Below, in pieces: positions 33,151 to 45,997 of a DNA stretch of 64,000 nt; position 1 is the first letter of the stretch, and each line of letters opens with the position of its first letter. Under the pieces are notes generated by a model that saw nothing but the letters and a program-made list of their open reading frames with translations, ran no database searches and was not told the origin of the DNA. Source of the stretch: Paulinella micropora (lineage: Eukaryota; Cercozoa; Imbricatea; Euglyphida); the NCBI GenBank assembly GCA_009731375.1, contig BJOX01000344.1:543531-607530 (forward strand). Direction: 5' to 3'. The position numbers and the translations under genes are program-made.

Positions 33151-34013
33151 GGCACGAGGAAGGGAACAGATTGTTCATGTGCGGCGTTTGGCCAAGTTTA
33201 GTCCTTATTTGCTAGAGGACGAGAACGAGGAGCAAGCGTTGAGACACATTGCACCGGCGTTCAGACAGCCGCCATCATTACTTACGCGTAAGGAGCTTGA
33301 GGAGGCGCTGAGTAAGCAGCAAGAGGATTCCGAAAGCAAAGTGGAAGCGAAACATGCGGGTCGAGATGACAATGCATCATCGGATGCCAAGGATGAAAAG
33401 GACGTTATCCTTAGGCTGGAGGAAGTGGTACAGTGCCGTAAGAGTACGGTATGGAAGAAACAGTGGATAGCCGGAAAAGATGTGGCTAAGATCGAATGGC
33501 AGGTAGATAAATTCTATCTATGTCGACCGCATAAGGATACTGTTATGGATAAGGATTTCGATCATTTCTTTTTAATGCAGGTTGCGTATGTACAACCCAA
33601 AACACGGGTACGAGCTGCGTTGGGGTTAGCATCAACAATGCAGTTTTGGAGAAGTAAAAGTGAGGTTGAGCTCACGCGTGATAGGATCTTTGCACCGGTG
33701 TTCCGAGACGGGGAAGGCTTGGAACTATGATGCGTCAATCGAGAAAGACGACGAGGATTTCACACTGTGGACGGTGCAACTAATGCAGAGAGTGGTTCTG
33801 CCACCGATTATGCCGTTTGATTTGACGGAGGAACGAAGGATTCCGCTTCGCATATGGGACGAGGTACAGAGTGCGGACATATCGTTTTTATTGGTACGTG
33901 CGCCGAAGTGTGATAAAGAAGTTGTGTCGAAGAAGAGAAGACCAAAACAGACACCGCTCGTACCAGAAGAGCACAAGGGTCGTGGAAGACCGCGGAAGCG
34001 AGCCAAAACGTGA
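33150..34013 (+). pseudogene. Gypsy lineage 3 integrase tail ending in an AT-hook
   Basis: Starts REQIVHVRRLAKFSPYLL (end of a GPY/F module), then a charged linker, KFYLCRPHKD, FFLMQVAYVQP, MQFWRSK and FAPVFRDGEG. After a frameshift near 33,720 it continues VVLPPIMPFDLTEERRIPL and RIWDEV, ending KGRGRPRKRAKT. The GRP core flanked by basic residues is an AT-hook, a minor-groove DNA-binding motif. Same tail order as element 1. Confidence 0.7.
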
Positions 34014-34210
34014 CGTTATGTGGATTGAAATGGAGTCTGATGTCGCTTACGGATCCGATTATTATCTACTCCAATACCATGGAGGAACATCTGGCCCACA
34101 TCCAGGATGTTTTCCGACGGGTGAGAGAGTTTGGTCTCAAGGTGAACATGGACAAGTGCCAGCTTGCCACCCGACCGGTTACATACCTATCTCGAACGGG
34201 ACGGTAGCGA
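34014..34210 (+). pseudogene. Gypsy reverse transcriptase fragment
   Basis: DPIIIYSNTMEEHLAHIQDV, then GLKVNMDKCQL: the RT segment immediately after the YxDD box. The DD itself reads TDP, at the fragment edge. No other RT sequence is attached. Confidence 0.7.
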
Positions 34211-34334
34211 TTGTGTCTAAGAAGAGGGATGCTGTGGAAGGCATTAAGCGGCCTCAGAAGCGGTCGGAGTTGTTCTCCTTCATTGCGCTTCGGACATATT
34301 TGCCATACTGGATTGGCGGACAATTTACTTTTGG

Positions 34335-36510
34335 TTAGCGCGTGGGCAGTGAGCTGCTCAGCTGGCGGGTCTGTTCTGCCAGCCTCGCTTGCCTTACCGC
34401 TTGCATGGCCTCCATGGAGACACGCATACGAACCCCCCAGAGCTCATCCTCGTCCATCATAAGCCCAGGTCCATCCTGATACACCAGGTGTTGGGGCATC
34501 ACCGGCTCCTGCCCGTACACCACCTGATACGGGGACCTACATTCCGCCCCCGCTCCAAGAGCCTTCGACGGCATCGCGTTCATAGCGAAAACAAAGCTCG
34601 GGACCACCTCTCTCCACAAGAGCTGACTCTTCTTGCAGTAGGTCCTCAGAGCCGACTTGAGCGGTCTATGCACCCGCTCAATTTTGCCATTAGCCCTTGG
34701 ATTGTACGGTGTAACGTACTGCCAGTGAACCCCGTAAAACTTTGCGAGCCTTTCCATCAGCTCGTTGTCAAAGGCTGGCCCCTTATCTGAGCAGATCGTC
34801 TTGGGGACCCCTACCACACATAGGATTCGATCGATCAGCTCCCTGGCTGTCGTCTCTGCCGTTGTGTCAGGCACCGGTATCGCCCAAACGTAATTGCTCG
34901 CCCTATGAATGACCGTCATCAAGAACTTATCCTTCGCCGGCCCCACCGGCGGCACCGGCCCCACGTGGTCCACAATCAGTGCAGGAACTCAAAGAGCCTT
35001 TCCAGCAATGTAAATTTCCCTACCGGGATTTTCCCTTCCACTGGGTGCTTTTTGTTCAACTGACAGGTCGTGCAGCCCTTGACCCTCTCCTTGATGAACT
35101 TATCCATTCCTTCCCACCATCCTCCTTTTGATCAGATAATCCACTGCGTCCTCTGCACCCCCGGGTGATAAACAACGGGACCACGTGCGACGCTACGTAG
35201 AACATCTGTCTCAGTTTGGCCAGGACCCATAAGACCCACTTCTCCGGGTTCTTGGCAGTCTCTGACGTCTTACCCATATACCAAAGGAGGCCATCCCGCC
35301 ATGCCAGAGTTTTTAGCTGTGATCGGATCTTTTCCGTCAGCAACAGCTCGCCCCCTGCCAAAAAGTACTGCATCAAGTCCTTGTACTGTTCATCGGCCCT
35401 CTGACACTGTCTCCATGCCTCCATCGACGCGATACGCACTGTACCGTCCTCTACCTGGATTCCCACTCGAGGCCTGGAATCCAGCTTCGACCCCTCCGCA
35501 GCCCCCACTGGCTCTAACGAGGTCACCTCCGGTTCTGGAGCCGTTTCCACGCCCGGGTCTTCCACGTAGGTTCGGACGGCCGGTGCCGCGTGCGCTTGGC
35601 AACAGTAGCACTCATGCTCCGCCTTATCCTCATCCAGAATAGCGGCCTTATCGGCCTCATATTCCTTCAGGCGTTGCACGGCCTCCTCCGCAAAGTGCTC
35701 CCTACAGCACTCTGCTGGCCAACCTCCCGTTCCAACTGAGACCTCATGACCCTCCTGTATTCCCCCTTTTTTTTGCCTCCATCACCCTAGGCTCCTTTCG
35801 GCTAGACCCCGGGTGAGCCTTATTGGCATAGAAGATCATGTTCGCCGGCAAGATATCCTTTTGATCCTTCCTCAACGCCAAGTCCTCGAACTCGTCCATC
35901 TGCTGCATCGCAGCCAGACATGCGGATGGAGTTGAGTAATTGACCCTCGACAATGAGTCGGCGACAATATTCTTGCCGGGAATATATTTGACGGTGAAGT
36001 CATAACACGACAGCAAGGCCTGCCACCCGGCCAACCTGCCCGTGCAATCGTTCGTCATCAACCACATAAGGTTCTGGTGGTCCGTCCTTACCACGATATC
36101 CCGTGACCCCCATAAGTATTCCCTGAGCCTTATAAACAACCAAACCAACGCCAAGGCCTCCCTCTGCCTCGTACAGTAATTCTGTTCTGCCTTATTGAGC
36201 TTCCGGCTCAAGTGCATGATCGGCCGTAAGACCCCCCTATCATCGTATTGCTGTAGGACCGCTCCGACCGCGTACTTAGACGCATCGGTGTCCAGCACAT
36301 ACTGTTTATCCACATCCGGCATCATCAAGATGCAATCCTTGTTAAACTTGGGATCACGAGTCAACATTTCCTTAATGAACTCGAACGTCTCCTCCTGTAT
36401 AGGCGTCCATTCCCGCAAATCGCCTTTCAAGTACAGCTCCCTTAACGGCTTAAACGTCTCCGACCAATTCGGAAAGAACTGACTGTAATATTGCGCAATT
36501 AGGAACCCTT
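34335..36510 (-). mobile_element. Gypsy lineage 4 pol fragment (RNase H to integrase)
   Basis: Minus-strand order. RT connection (NWSETFKPLRELY, about 36,500) and RNase H (36,430-35,744: VLDTDASKYAVGAVLQQYD, VRTDHQNLMWLM, VADSLSR). Linker and degraded zinc domain (35,679-35,056). Integrase core (34,973-34,335) with D in DHVGPVP, D in SDKGPAF and E in NGKIERVHR, with 35 residues between the last two. The core is intact for about 210 codons. No LTR is attached, and the RT active site is absent. Confidence 0.85.
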
Positions 36511-38194
36511 AGAACAGGACTTGCCTATGGTGACGTATAAGCCAGGGGACATCGTCATGTTATGCTACCCACAGGTTCCGAAAGGCATATCATCTAAGAT
36601 GTTTGTGCACTGGAAGGGGCCTTATCAGGTGGTGCAACAGACGGGGCCGTTAAACTATCGGATTAGAGGCAGGGGGAGAACAAGATTGTTAATATTCGGC
36701 GCCTCATCAAGTACGATCCGTTCCTAATGGAGAACGAGACGCTCCAGGAAGCGCTCGTCAGGGAAAAGGGAGAGTTTCAGGACCCTCCTAAATCGGGAAC
36801 GGATAAGGAACCCGATGGTGGGAAACCCGGGGACCGGAAGGGCCAGGAGGGGAAGAAGGCACGGGCCCCTGAAGAGGGCGTCGGCCGGATAAACTCCAAA
36901 GGGCCCGAAGCCGGGGAAAAGGGGTCAGATGCGAGTCGCAAGCCACCCACGGAGGCGGCGAAGAGGGCGGCGGAAAATGATCTGATCTACTCGGAACCGG
37001 GGAGTAGGCCGGGTAAGCGTAGGAAGACGGGCGTGCAGGCGGAGCCGGGGGGGCTGGTTGAACCCTCGCAGGTGGATGTCAAGCACAAGTTGTGGAAGGA
37101 AGGTAATAAGACACTGGGGATGACGTGGGTTTTGGATCAGTTCTATCTGGTCAGGCCCCCATCTAGATTCGTTACAAAGGGGGACAAGGATGTTCTCTTT
37201 GTGATGAAGGTGGTGGGACTGGCTAAGGACTCGAGGAAGACTCGATCGTCGGAGAGTGCGCTTAGGAACCTCCCGCCTATGCTGCAGTTTTACCGGTCTT
37301 GGGATAAGGATACGGTTGAGCCGCATGTACCACGAGTATGTCCCGGTATGGCGGGATGCTGCGAATAGGGAGGTATGGGATGCCAAGATAGATCCAGCCA
37401 CACGGAAGGGTGACAAGGATCATGAGGCATGGACCATATCGGCGTGGCCGAGGCGAGTGTTGGATTGCCCCTTCGAGTTACACGACGGGCACATCCCGCA
37501 GAAGGTATGGGACATGATCAAGCAGAGCGGGGTGGACTTAAGGCTAATCGGGGGTGCACACGCAACTGAGACGGTGCGAGGGAAGAAGCACCCAAGCCTG
37601 AAGTGAGGAGGAGCATCCGGGATACGGATATGGTAGAAGGAACGGAATTCGGGTCGGGGCAATGTTGGGCGCACATTGACCATAGTGTGTGGGAAATAGA
37701 GTACTGAGAGTCCTACTCAACGTTAAAGCTTTACGGACACAGTACGCGGAGGGAACTCGGCGACAAGGCAATCGTCGTTTTAAGGTTTGGACTTTGAGGT
37801 TCGATCAATTCGGACTTCGGGCCAAGGCACCATTCACATTTGACGGGTTGAACAGGGTCTGGTTGGTGGTCGGCCAAACTATGGGACTGTGACTTCGGGA
37901 AAATCGCGCGCGTAGGGTTGAAGACGTGGAGTGGTCGAGTGTCAGATTCACGATCTTCGGGCAACATTAAGTCTTGGTACTTAGCCCACATGAAGCACAA
38001 GCCAATAATCCGTTGGATGGCTCTTGGTAGGATTTGATCAAGGGTCGAGCTGGGGAAGCTCTTGGGGTGGTGGACAGTCGGCTGGGATTCCCCGGAAAGC
38101 CGGTACTGACGAGATTATACGAGTTGTAGTCTCCGTTGGTATTACTCCAGAAGTTGAAATCCGAGCGATCTCAATGGAGGGGGAAGGGGTGCTA
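36511..38194 (+). pseudogene. Gypsy lineage 5 integrase C-terminus and polypurine tract
   Basis: GPY/F-type module (YKPGDIVMLCYPQVPKGI, WKGPYQVV). A long charged linker (36,727 onward) is followed by FYLVRPPSRFVT, VLFVMKVVG, LQFYRS, then YVPVWRDAANRE and WPRRVLDCPFELHDGHIPQ, and VWDMI. The frame ends at 37,606. Frameshifts lie near 36,700 and 37,310. A purine-rich GGAGGGGGAAGGGG tract sits just before the LTR at 38,195. This is the third lineage carrying the same C-terminal tail. Confidence 0.75.
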
Positions 38195-38550
38195 TGTAAC
38201 ACCCACGGTATACTACATCGTTTTTACGCTATTGGGATTTACGGGAATTTACTCGTGGAAGTAATTCCTTGTTATTAAATGTACTTTAAGATGAATTCTT
38301 ATCATATTTCCGGTTCTGATTAATACATCCGGTTTTAATGCTGTTTTAGGATAAGGAATATGGGAGGAAAGCTAGGAAGCTGGGATCATCCCCATAGGAC
38401 CTTAAAACCTATATAATTCGCATAACCGTTTACCTGCGTGGAGAAGGTTTTTAGGATGCAGATTACACTATTGTGTAGCATCCATATTGAATAACCTCCC
38501 ACATTAATAGCGTTGACCCGATCCTTCTACAACACATGTAGTAACCGTTT
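38195..38550 (+). repeat. 3' LTR of gypsy lineage 5
   Basis: Starts TGTAACACCCACGG directly after the polypurine tract. Homologous to 683-1,175. Right end approximate (after ATGTAGTAAC). Confidence 0.65.
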
Positions 38551-38955
38551 GAAGTTAAGGAAAAAGGTCAGGGAAATTCCGTGAAATTTGGCCTTTTTTT
38601 CCCGTGACTGGGAATTTATGGCTAAATAAGGGAAATTTCACTTATGGGTTGTTGTTTGTGGTATGTTTTGGCATTTGTGCAGGTTACGGACGTAACGCAA
38701 CTTGTCAGTTGACCCAAAGGGACACTCCGTTTTTAACGGTTTTTTTCCCTCTGACTTGTTGTTTGGGTTCAGACTTGACTTCCCTTTCTACTTTAGAAGT
38801 GGAGGTTAGTTCTGAACCAGTTGTGTTCAACGTTATTATTGAATTCCTTTTTATTATTGAGCTCGCAAGGGTAAGACCTCCGGTCTTAATACACATCTAT
38901 TCTGTGAAAATTATAAAAACACAGACTTAAAACATAATTATATTACTCACTCTCG
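38551..38955. other. No gene recognised
   Basis: AT-rich sequence with short open frames that lack recognisable motifs. Confidence 0.5.
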
Positions 38956-39845
38956 TTGGGAAAAATGAAGGTCCGGGTAGGGAAGCTAGCCTGTTAACCG
39001 GAGGCTTCGGGATCCCAGTGGTCTACCACCATTCTACTGAGACTTCACTGAGATTCAAAAGAACCAAAAAGGAAACCAACCTCACCAAATTGGTAATATA
39101 TGAACATAAAGGCAACTTGCCACCAGTACCAGAAAATATGGTAATCATCACAGGAATAATTACTAAGTATTAAGTACATAGGAGAGTGAAGCTACCGTGA
39201 CTATACAGTTATGCTGTAGTGGACTAGGATCTAATTAACTTTCCCAATGCTCCCCCTTAATTAGGGCCTAGGACATCTCAGCAAAGACGCAGTCCGACGC
39301 ATGAGGAGAATAAAGAGCAAAACTATCCCCATCCCAAGTGCAATACTACCCAACACACAAGTCTCCCCCTGTACTCAGATGAACAAAATTACTACTTAAG
39401 AACAGCGAAAATTATGTTAGGTCTGACCATAAGAAACATTCAAGCCATATCAGAAATCCCATACACTCCTGAATCGCCCCTGGCGATAGGCTGTCCGGAT
39501 ACATCAACAAAGCATATCAGACAATCAAAGTCAAATGTGATCCAAATACATCAACGTACCAATTGAAAAAACAACAAACATTGCAGAACCTAACTTCGCT
39601 TCAAACGACAAGCACAAAATGTACGACAAAGCATTAACAATTACCAGATGTATATGCACGTAGTTACTATCTTAAGCCAAGCACCAAGCAACAGATAAGT
39701 CGCAAGTTAATTACGTACAACATCACCGCACTGATGTAACCCAACAGGTAAAAGAAAAACAATGACGCCATGCATATGAATGTAAATATGATCACCAACA
39801 GTAGGTATCTCCCCCTGACTCCGTATCTACTATGTTAAGGAAAGA
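38956..39845 (-). mobile_element. Copia-type LTR and 3' end fragment, inverted relative to 17,940-18,684
   Basis: On the minus strand the 3' noncoding block ends AATTAAGGGGGAGC (about 39,256-39,270). LTR-like sequence follows down to about 38,960 (GGTTAACAGGCTAGCTTCCC). The 3' block aligns over about 600 bp with 17,950-18,605. Part of the LTR has another copy at 42,020-42,690, in the opposite orientation. No coding remnant. Confidence 0.65.
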
Positions 39846-41623
39846 AAATGAACTGAGCAATACAATATAAAAGTAATCAAGGGGAAATCGCCGTCCACAA
39901 TGAACTTGACGCGTGACCCGCCCCGGAGGGCGACCCACCGTCCAGCTTTACAGGGAACTCCCCCTGCCCCGCCGCCCGGCTCCATGATTCAACGCTCATG
40001 ATCACTTCCAAAACTTAGCGTCCAAAAAGCTCGCCACCGCGCCGCCATCATCTGCCCAGTGGCGCCTTTCCGCGTAGCGACATTAGATCAACAGCGAAGT
40101 TCCACCGCCCTCCCGCGCCTACCCGGCGCGACACACTGCTAAGTCATAACTACCAACTCCTGGCCTATATCGGCCACCACTGCCTACCAACATACGCCTC
40201 GCCTCGGCCAACTGACCCAGAACATCCGGCCGACCGGCAACACCACCAAAAACCATGGGCTCATCTGAAATCATGATGCCCTTCCCCTCTCCTGACACTC
40301 CAAACGGAAACACAAGCAACCACCCCCTGATGGAGGGAGAAGAAAGACGTCCGTCGCACTCCGACCATCACCAAGCAGAAAAAGGTTCCACATTCCCGGA
40401 CGAATTGCCTCCCCCACCAAAACGACTGCAAAGACTGCAAATCTCCAACTGCACCATTGCAGAGACACTCAACAACTGTAAGCAAATTACGTCCAGAGCA
40501 GGGTCCACACCGAGCACCAAGTCAAATAACTTAAAGGACCAACCACCAAAGATCGGGTCTAACTAGCGGCAACACCGTAACCCGCTCCCCCCGCGGCTCC
40601 ACGCTGCCGCACAAAACCGATTCCACAGAACACAACTGCCGAAGTAGCACAACCGATCCATTCAACCGGCCGAAGCCCGAAAGCCAAATGTCAGTGTCCT
40701 TCATCCCTCCCTCCTGAATGAGGGGAAACAACCGCCGCCGAAAGCGACTCCAACCAATTCACTGTGGCTCCTGCCACCAACAGCTCTGAACTAAACGTCG
40801 CAAACAAGAACGTCCACCATGGCCCCACAACCGGGGCCACCACCGCCAGTTGAAAACGACCCAGACGGAAACCACCGCAGACGAACCAAAACAAAGTAGC
40901 GGTGTCCGGCGCTGTCCTCCTCCCACGATTCTGTGGCGCACACCACATGTACAGCAGGTGCAACATGTGCCTCGCCTAAAACTGCAAACTGAAGAACGAA
41001 CTCCATCACCCGACAACAAAGACAAAGAACGAGTAGGAGGGGAGGCGGCCTGATTTGGGGTCTGTCACGAAGACAGATCCACAGTTGAACCGGGCCATCG
41101 TCGCCGCTGCTCCGCGCCGTAGCCACGCAGCCGACAATTCCACCGAAATAACCACTGAAGCGAATGAAACAGAAGTATTGCAATCCTTTTTCTTTTCGAC
41201 TGAAAGGGAAGATCAAGAGATGGCATTTATATCTGATGTAAATGGAAGGAAGAGCTGGAGCTAGGGGGCACAAGTCACTAGTCTCATGGACTCATGATGA
41301 GACTCGCACTGGACGTGAATTAATTTTTTTTACTTATTCTGAGTCAGTCGACAGCCGGAATGCCTTATGTCATGAGTCATGTGTCAGTCAGTCGAGAGCG
41401 CTTTCGAATGAGGAGCCTAAGAGTTAGTCTTCAGCGTGGGGGTCGACCTCTTACTGCTGCTTCCTCCCAAGGGGGAAAAGGGATTGTCGGCCGGCCCGCA
41501 CAATACATAGTAGCATGAAGTTGAGTGTCGTTGCTTGACACTTATGATTGGTCTGCCACTCTACAGTGAAAGTTGAGTGACGACTAAGTGTCAGAGTAGC
41601 TGTTGCTGTTACATATTACTTGG
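39846..41623. other. No gene recognised (two weak overlapping frames)
   Basis: About 1.8 kb. A 103-codon plus frame (40,255-40,566) and a 160-codon minus frame (40,791-41,273) exist, but neither shows a domain, codon signature or partner in the window. Probably degraded element interior. Confidence 0.4.
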
Positions 41624-41889
41624 TACATTCAAGTGTCAAACTCAGCCATAGAATTTGTGTTAAGTGGCAGATTTCAGATTAGCGGCTAGATTTCAGATTA
41701 GTGGTCAGAATTCAAATTAGTACAATTTAACTGCTATATCAGTCCGCAAAATCTGTATAATTTTGCGAAATATTACAGTTAAATTGAAGTAATTTAAATT
41801 CTGACCACTAATATAAAATCTGACCGCTAATCTGAAATCTGACACTTAACTCAAATTCACTGGCTGAGTTTGACATTTGAAATTATACA
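41624..41889. mobile_element. Foldback MITE, copy 1
   Basis: Near-palindrome of about 265 bp. It opens TACATTCAAGTGTCAAACTC and closes with the complement GAGTTTGACATTTGAA; internal GATTTCAGATTAG blocks are mirrored. The centre is AT-rich around GCAAAATCTG. No coding capacity. Confidence 0.8.
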
Positions 41890-42097
41890 TAGTAATAATA
41901 ACAACTAATATTACTACTAACAAGTAACAAATACTTCTAACGGATAATTGCCACGAAGTATTAAGGGACACAACTGAGGAGAAAGTGTCTAATTAATGTA
42001 TACTATGCATATATTACAAATTTGGAGAGATTCAAGTGGTTTCCTTTTTGGTTCTTTTGAATCTCAGTATTACATTGAAAATGGTGGTATTACTAGA

Positions 42098-42341
42098 TAC
42101 ATTCAAGTGTCAAACTCAGCCAGCGAATTTGAGTTAAGTGTCAGATTTCAGATTAGCGGTCAGATTTTAGATTAGTGGTCAGAATTTAAATCAGTTTAAT
42201 TTAACGGTAATATTTCGTAAAAATTATGCAGATTTTGCGGACGGATATAGCAGTTAAATTGAACTAATTTGAATTCTGACCACTAATCTGAAATCTGCAC
42301 CTTAACACAAATTCTATGGCTGAGTTTGACACTTGAATGTA
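42098..42341. mobile_element. Foldback MITE, copy 2
   Basis: TACATTCAAGTGTC to GACACTTGAATGTA, a self-complementary element. TA-type duplication is possible but ambiguous because the termini are palindromic. Confidence 0.85.
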
Positions 42342-42349
42342 CTACTGTG

Positions 42350-42613
42350 TACATTCAAGTGTCAAACTCAGCCATCAAATTTGATTTAAGGGTCAGATTT
42401 CAGATTAGCTGTCAGATTTAGATTAGCGGCCAGAATTCTAATTAGTTCAATTTAACGGTAACATTTCGCAAAAATGATACAGATTTTGCGGACGTATATA
42501 GCAGTTAAATTGAACTAATTTGAATTCTGACCACTAATTCGAAATCTGACCGCTAATCTGAAATCTGACCCTTAACTAAAATTCGATGGCTGAGTTTGAC
42601 ACTTGAAATTGTA
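42350..42613. mobile_element. Foldback MITE, copy 3
   Basis: Adjacent to copy 2 with only 8 bp between them. Same arms, TACATTCAAGTGTC to GACACTTGAAATTGTA. Confidence 0.85.
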
Positions 42614-42699
42614 CCTAGTAATAGACAACTTGGATCCAGGATCCTCCGGTTAACACTGCTAGTTTCCCTACCCGGACCTTGAAATTGTCACGAGTCCAT

Positions 42700-44011
42700 C
42701 GGGCCCTGGAGATGGTGGTAGGGAACGTCACAGTATCACCCGGCCCGCACTGCCAAGTCAAACCAGCACTTTCCAAATCATTTTTTTCATTGTATAATCG
42801 TTCGATATCATTGAATGCAATGTTTTCCATCGAGTTTTGATTATTTTAATGAAATAAAAAGTTGGAAAGACCGCACTTGTAGTGGTAGGGTCCTGGGGTC
42901 GGGGAGTGGGAAGCGTGGAAGTTTTCTTCACTGAACTATGGTTGCTATTAGGAATCGTACTACGGAAACTAGTACTAGTATTTTATGCTCCCCACGGAAC
43001 TTCACACGTTTGATTTTAATATTCAAGATGAATAACATTGTTACAATCATTAAATCTCTGTTCTAAGAAATTGAATATAAAGCTAAATTATCTCGCCGAA
43101 GTTTCAATTGGTAGGCATGAAAAGGCAGTGTGAACAGGGCGACTCTACAGGTTGAAAAAGGACCTAGTAATAAGAATATCATGAAAGGTGACTTAGCAAC
43201 AGTCACATACTTCCACGATACAACCTTCCTAGCGCTTTCTCTCTCCACAACAAACAAAAATCTAAGCAATCCAACCAAGAACCAATCCCTGTACCTATCA
43301 ATTAAAACACATGGCTGAGCACGGGCATGCTAAGTCCCATAACCCTGTGTTCTAATATTAACTACAATCTGAAAAGAAAAATACTGCTACGTATACATTC
43401 TGTGGTTTCGAAGTATTTGGGGAAGATGGGGGCGAGTGGGTGGACCCAACAAGCTTAAGTAAGTAAAGGCAAGCGAACAGAATCAGCAAGTGGCGGTCGG
43501 TTTCTTATCCCGACAGGTCCCAAACAGGTTCAAGCGCGTGGAAGAAACTCAGCTTAGAAAAATGACTGGAGAGTGCCACTTGTCTAGCAACTACGACGAA
43601 CCCAGGACAAGTGCCACCTCCCCCCCTCCCCTCTAGATATGAAAATTACAACGCAACCCATGCTAGGGTGACGAATCGAAATCGGACAAATGGGGGGGAT
43701 CAATCCTTGTGTTCTGGTTCGAGACCCCGCTGTATGCTAAACGAGTCCAAAATCGGTGAAGAATGCTTAGAAAAAATGACACTAGCATCTAAAGCTTAGA
43801 AAAAAGAAAATGACACTAGCTTAGATTCACTTTTCCAGTGATACTCATATTTGTTTCTGCATATATATGTACGCAACCACTTCCGAACTATCGGAAATGC
43901 TTCCGTAGGGCAAATAATTGTTATTATTATTATTATTACTACTACTACTATTGTTATCATCATTGTTATTATTACTACTACTACTACTACTACGACAGTG
44001 AAGTTAGTGGG
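42700..44011. other. No gene recognised
   Basis: 1.3 kb of mixed composition downstream of the stop of the minus-strand zinc-finger gene. A TTA/CTA-rich tract at about 43,918-43,993 directly follows that stop codon. No other feature seen. Confidence 0.5.
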
Positions 44012-45997
44012 CTATTCCTCATCGTTCAAGAGCTCGATTTGCAGCTCTCTGATGCGGTGCCGCAAGTCACCTTGGGTCTTCATCAGATCGCCTAGCTCCA
44101 TCTAGGTATGCACACACAAGATTTACAATGGTGATAATAAACAATAATAATAATGATGATGATAACTAGGGGCAGCGCCAACACCTGAAAGGATGGTTTG
44201 CGGTGCGCGAAACCGTCCCAAGGTCGCTTTTCCTCTCATTCTCACATACACAACTTTACAGCCTCGGAGCAATCTCAGCCATTCGTTTTGGCACTACTTT
44301 GTCATTACATTCGAATTTCATAATTTCAACTATATCCCTAAAAAAGAGCTCGTGACAAGCTTGCGAAAACACAAATAATCAGCCTCTAAGCCTCTCTGGC
44401 ACAACTCTTAGAGCATTCTCAGCAATTCATTTTGACACTATTTTGCCAAAATCTTCGTAAATATCTTTTCCAACTGGTTCACTACCTAGAGCGCGTCTCC
44501 CAGGTGAGAAAACCAAAAAATCAGCCCCTCAACCCTTCTGTCACAACTTTGGGAGCCTTGGAGCATTCTTAGCCATTCATTTTGGCGCCGGCAAATTCGA
44601 TTCATGTACGTACAATTGCGGGGCTGAGTTCCCGGGGGGAGCCCCCCCCCCCCCCCCCCCCCCCCCCCNNNNNNNNNNNNNNNNNNNNNNNNNNNNNNNN
44701 NNNNNNNNNNNNNNNNNNNNNNNNNNNNNNNNNNNNNNNNNNNNNNNNNNNNNNNNNNNNNNNNNNNNNNNNNNNNNNNNNNNNNNNNNNNNAAAAAAAA
44801 AAAAAAAGTCGAAGTGTACGTTGCATCGCCGGAGGTAACCGGCATAAACCCTTCTGGCACAACTCTTCGAGCCTGGGAGCATTCTCAGCCATTTATTTTT
44901 ATGCCGGCTGATTCTCGTGGGGTACGTACAATCGCAGGGCTGGAGTTCCGGGGAAGGCCCCCCCTTCCCCGTCGACAGGATACGTTAAATTCCCGACCTC
45001 CGGCAAGTACCCCTAAAATACAAGGACTTTTGGCATTCAGGACATTCCCCTAACGCAAATGTTTGTGTGAATTTCAAAAAAAATCATATCAGTATCAACA
45101 TCGAGCATGGGGCTAGCCACCCTGTAAATATGAGCTCCCACTCCTGGTTCCCACAAGCCATGATTTATAGGGACAGGGGGTGCAGAAAATAGCCCCCCCC
45201 CCCCCCCCCCCCAAAAAAAAANNNNNNNNNNCACTCCCCTAACGCAAATATTTGCGTGAATTCCAAAAAAATTATATCAGCATAAACATCGAGTCTGGGG
45301 CTAGCCACCCTGTCAAAATGAGCTCCCAACTCCTGGTTCACACAAACCATGATTTATGGGGACAGGAAGTGCAGAAATAGGCTTTTAAAAAAAAGGCATT
45401 CAGGACACTCCCCTAATGCAAATATTTGCGGGAATTTTAATATATATATATATCAGCATCAACATCGAGTCTGGGGCTAGCCACCCTGCAAATATGAGCT
45501 CCCAACTCCTTCTCGTTCCCACAAACCATTATTTATAGGGACAGGGGTGCGGAAATGTGTGTGTGGGTGGGTGGGGGTACACAATTTCCATTTTCCCGCT
45601 CCCCCCCACCCCCTACTCCCAAGACCTTTCAGGGATGATGATAACAATAATAATAATAATAATGATAATAACAATAATAATAATAATAATAGGCTTCCTC
45701 AGACTATAGCATCAGATCCAGATCCTGGACATGTGCCTAATAATAATAATAATAATAATAATAATAGTGCTTCTCTGTCAATGGCTGATGCATTTCTGCA
45801 CATGCGCCTCCATCGTCTCACCCGTGAGGGGAGTACGAAGAATTGACGATAGGCTCTAATGACACCCCCGCAAGGGCAGTTCCAACACTTCCAGACGGAC
45901 CGGTATGTTCAATGAAAATACTGGTGGCACCGACGGGAATCGAACTGGCGACAGGGCCCAGATGGTAGAACTTGACCACTGGGCTATCACGGTGTCC

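Larger units (their letters stand above)
42025..42690 (+). repeat. LTR-like segment interrupted by MITEs
   Basis: 42,025-42,090 (GGTTTCCTTTTTGGTTC..) and 42,632-42,690 (CTCCGGTTAACACTGC..) together correspond to the inverted segment 38,960-39,090. MITE copies 2 and 3 occupy the middle, so they inserted into the repeat. Confidence 0.65.

Noticed and set aside
40791-41273. 160-codon minus-strand frame as a host gene
   Set aside because: No motif, no splice context, overlapping frames on the other strand, and it lies between repeat fragments.
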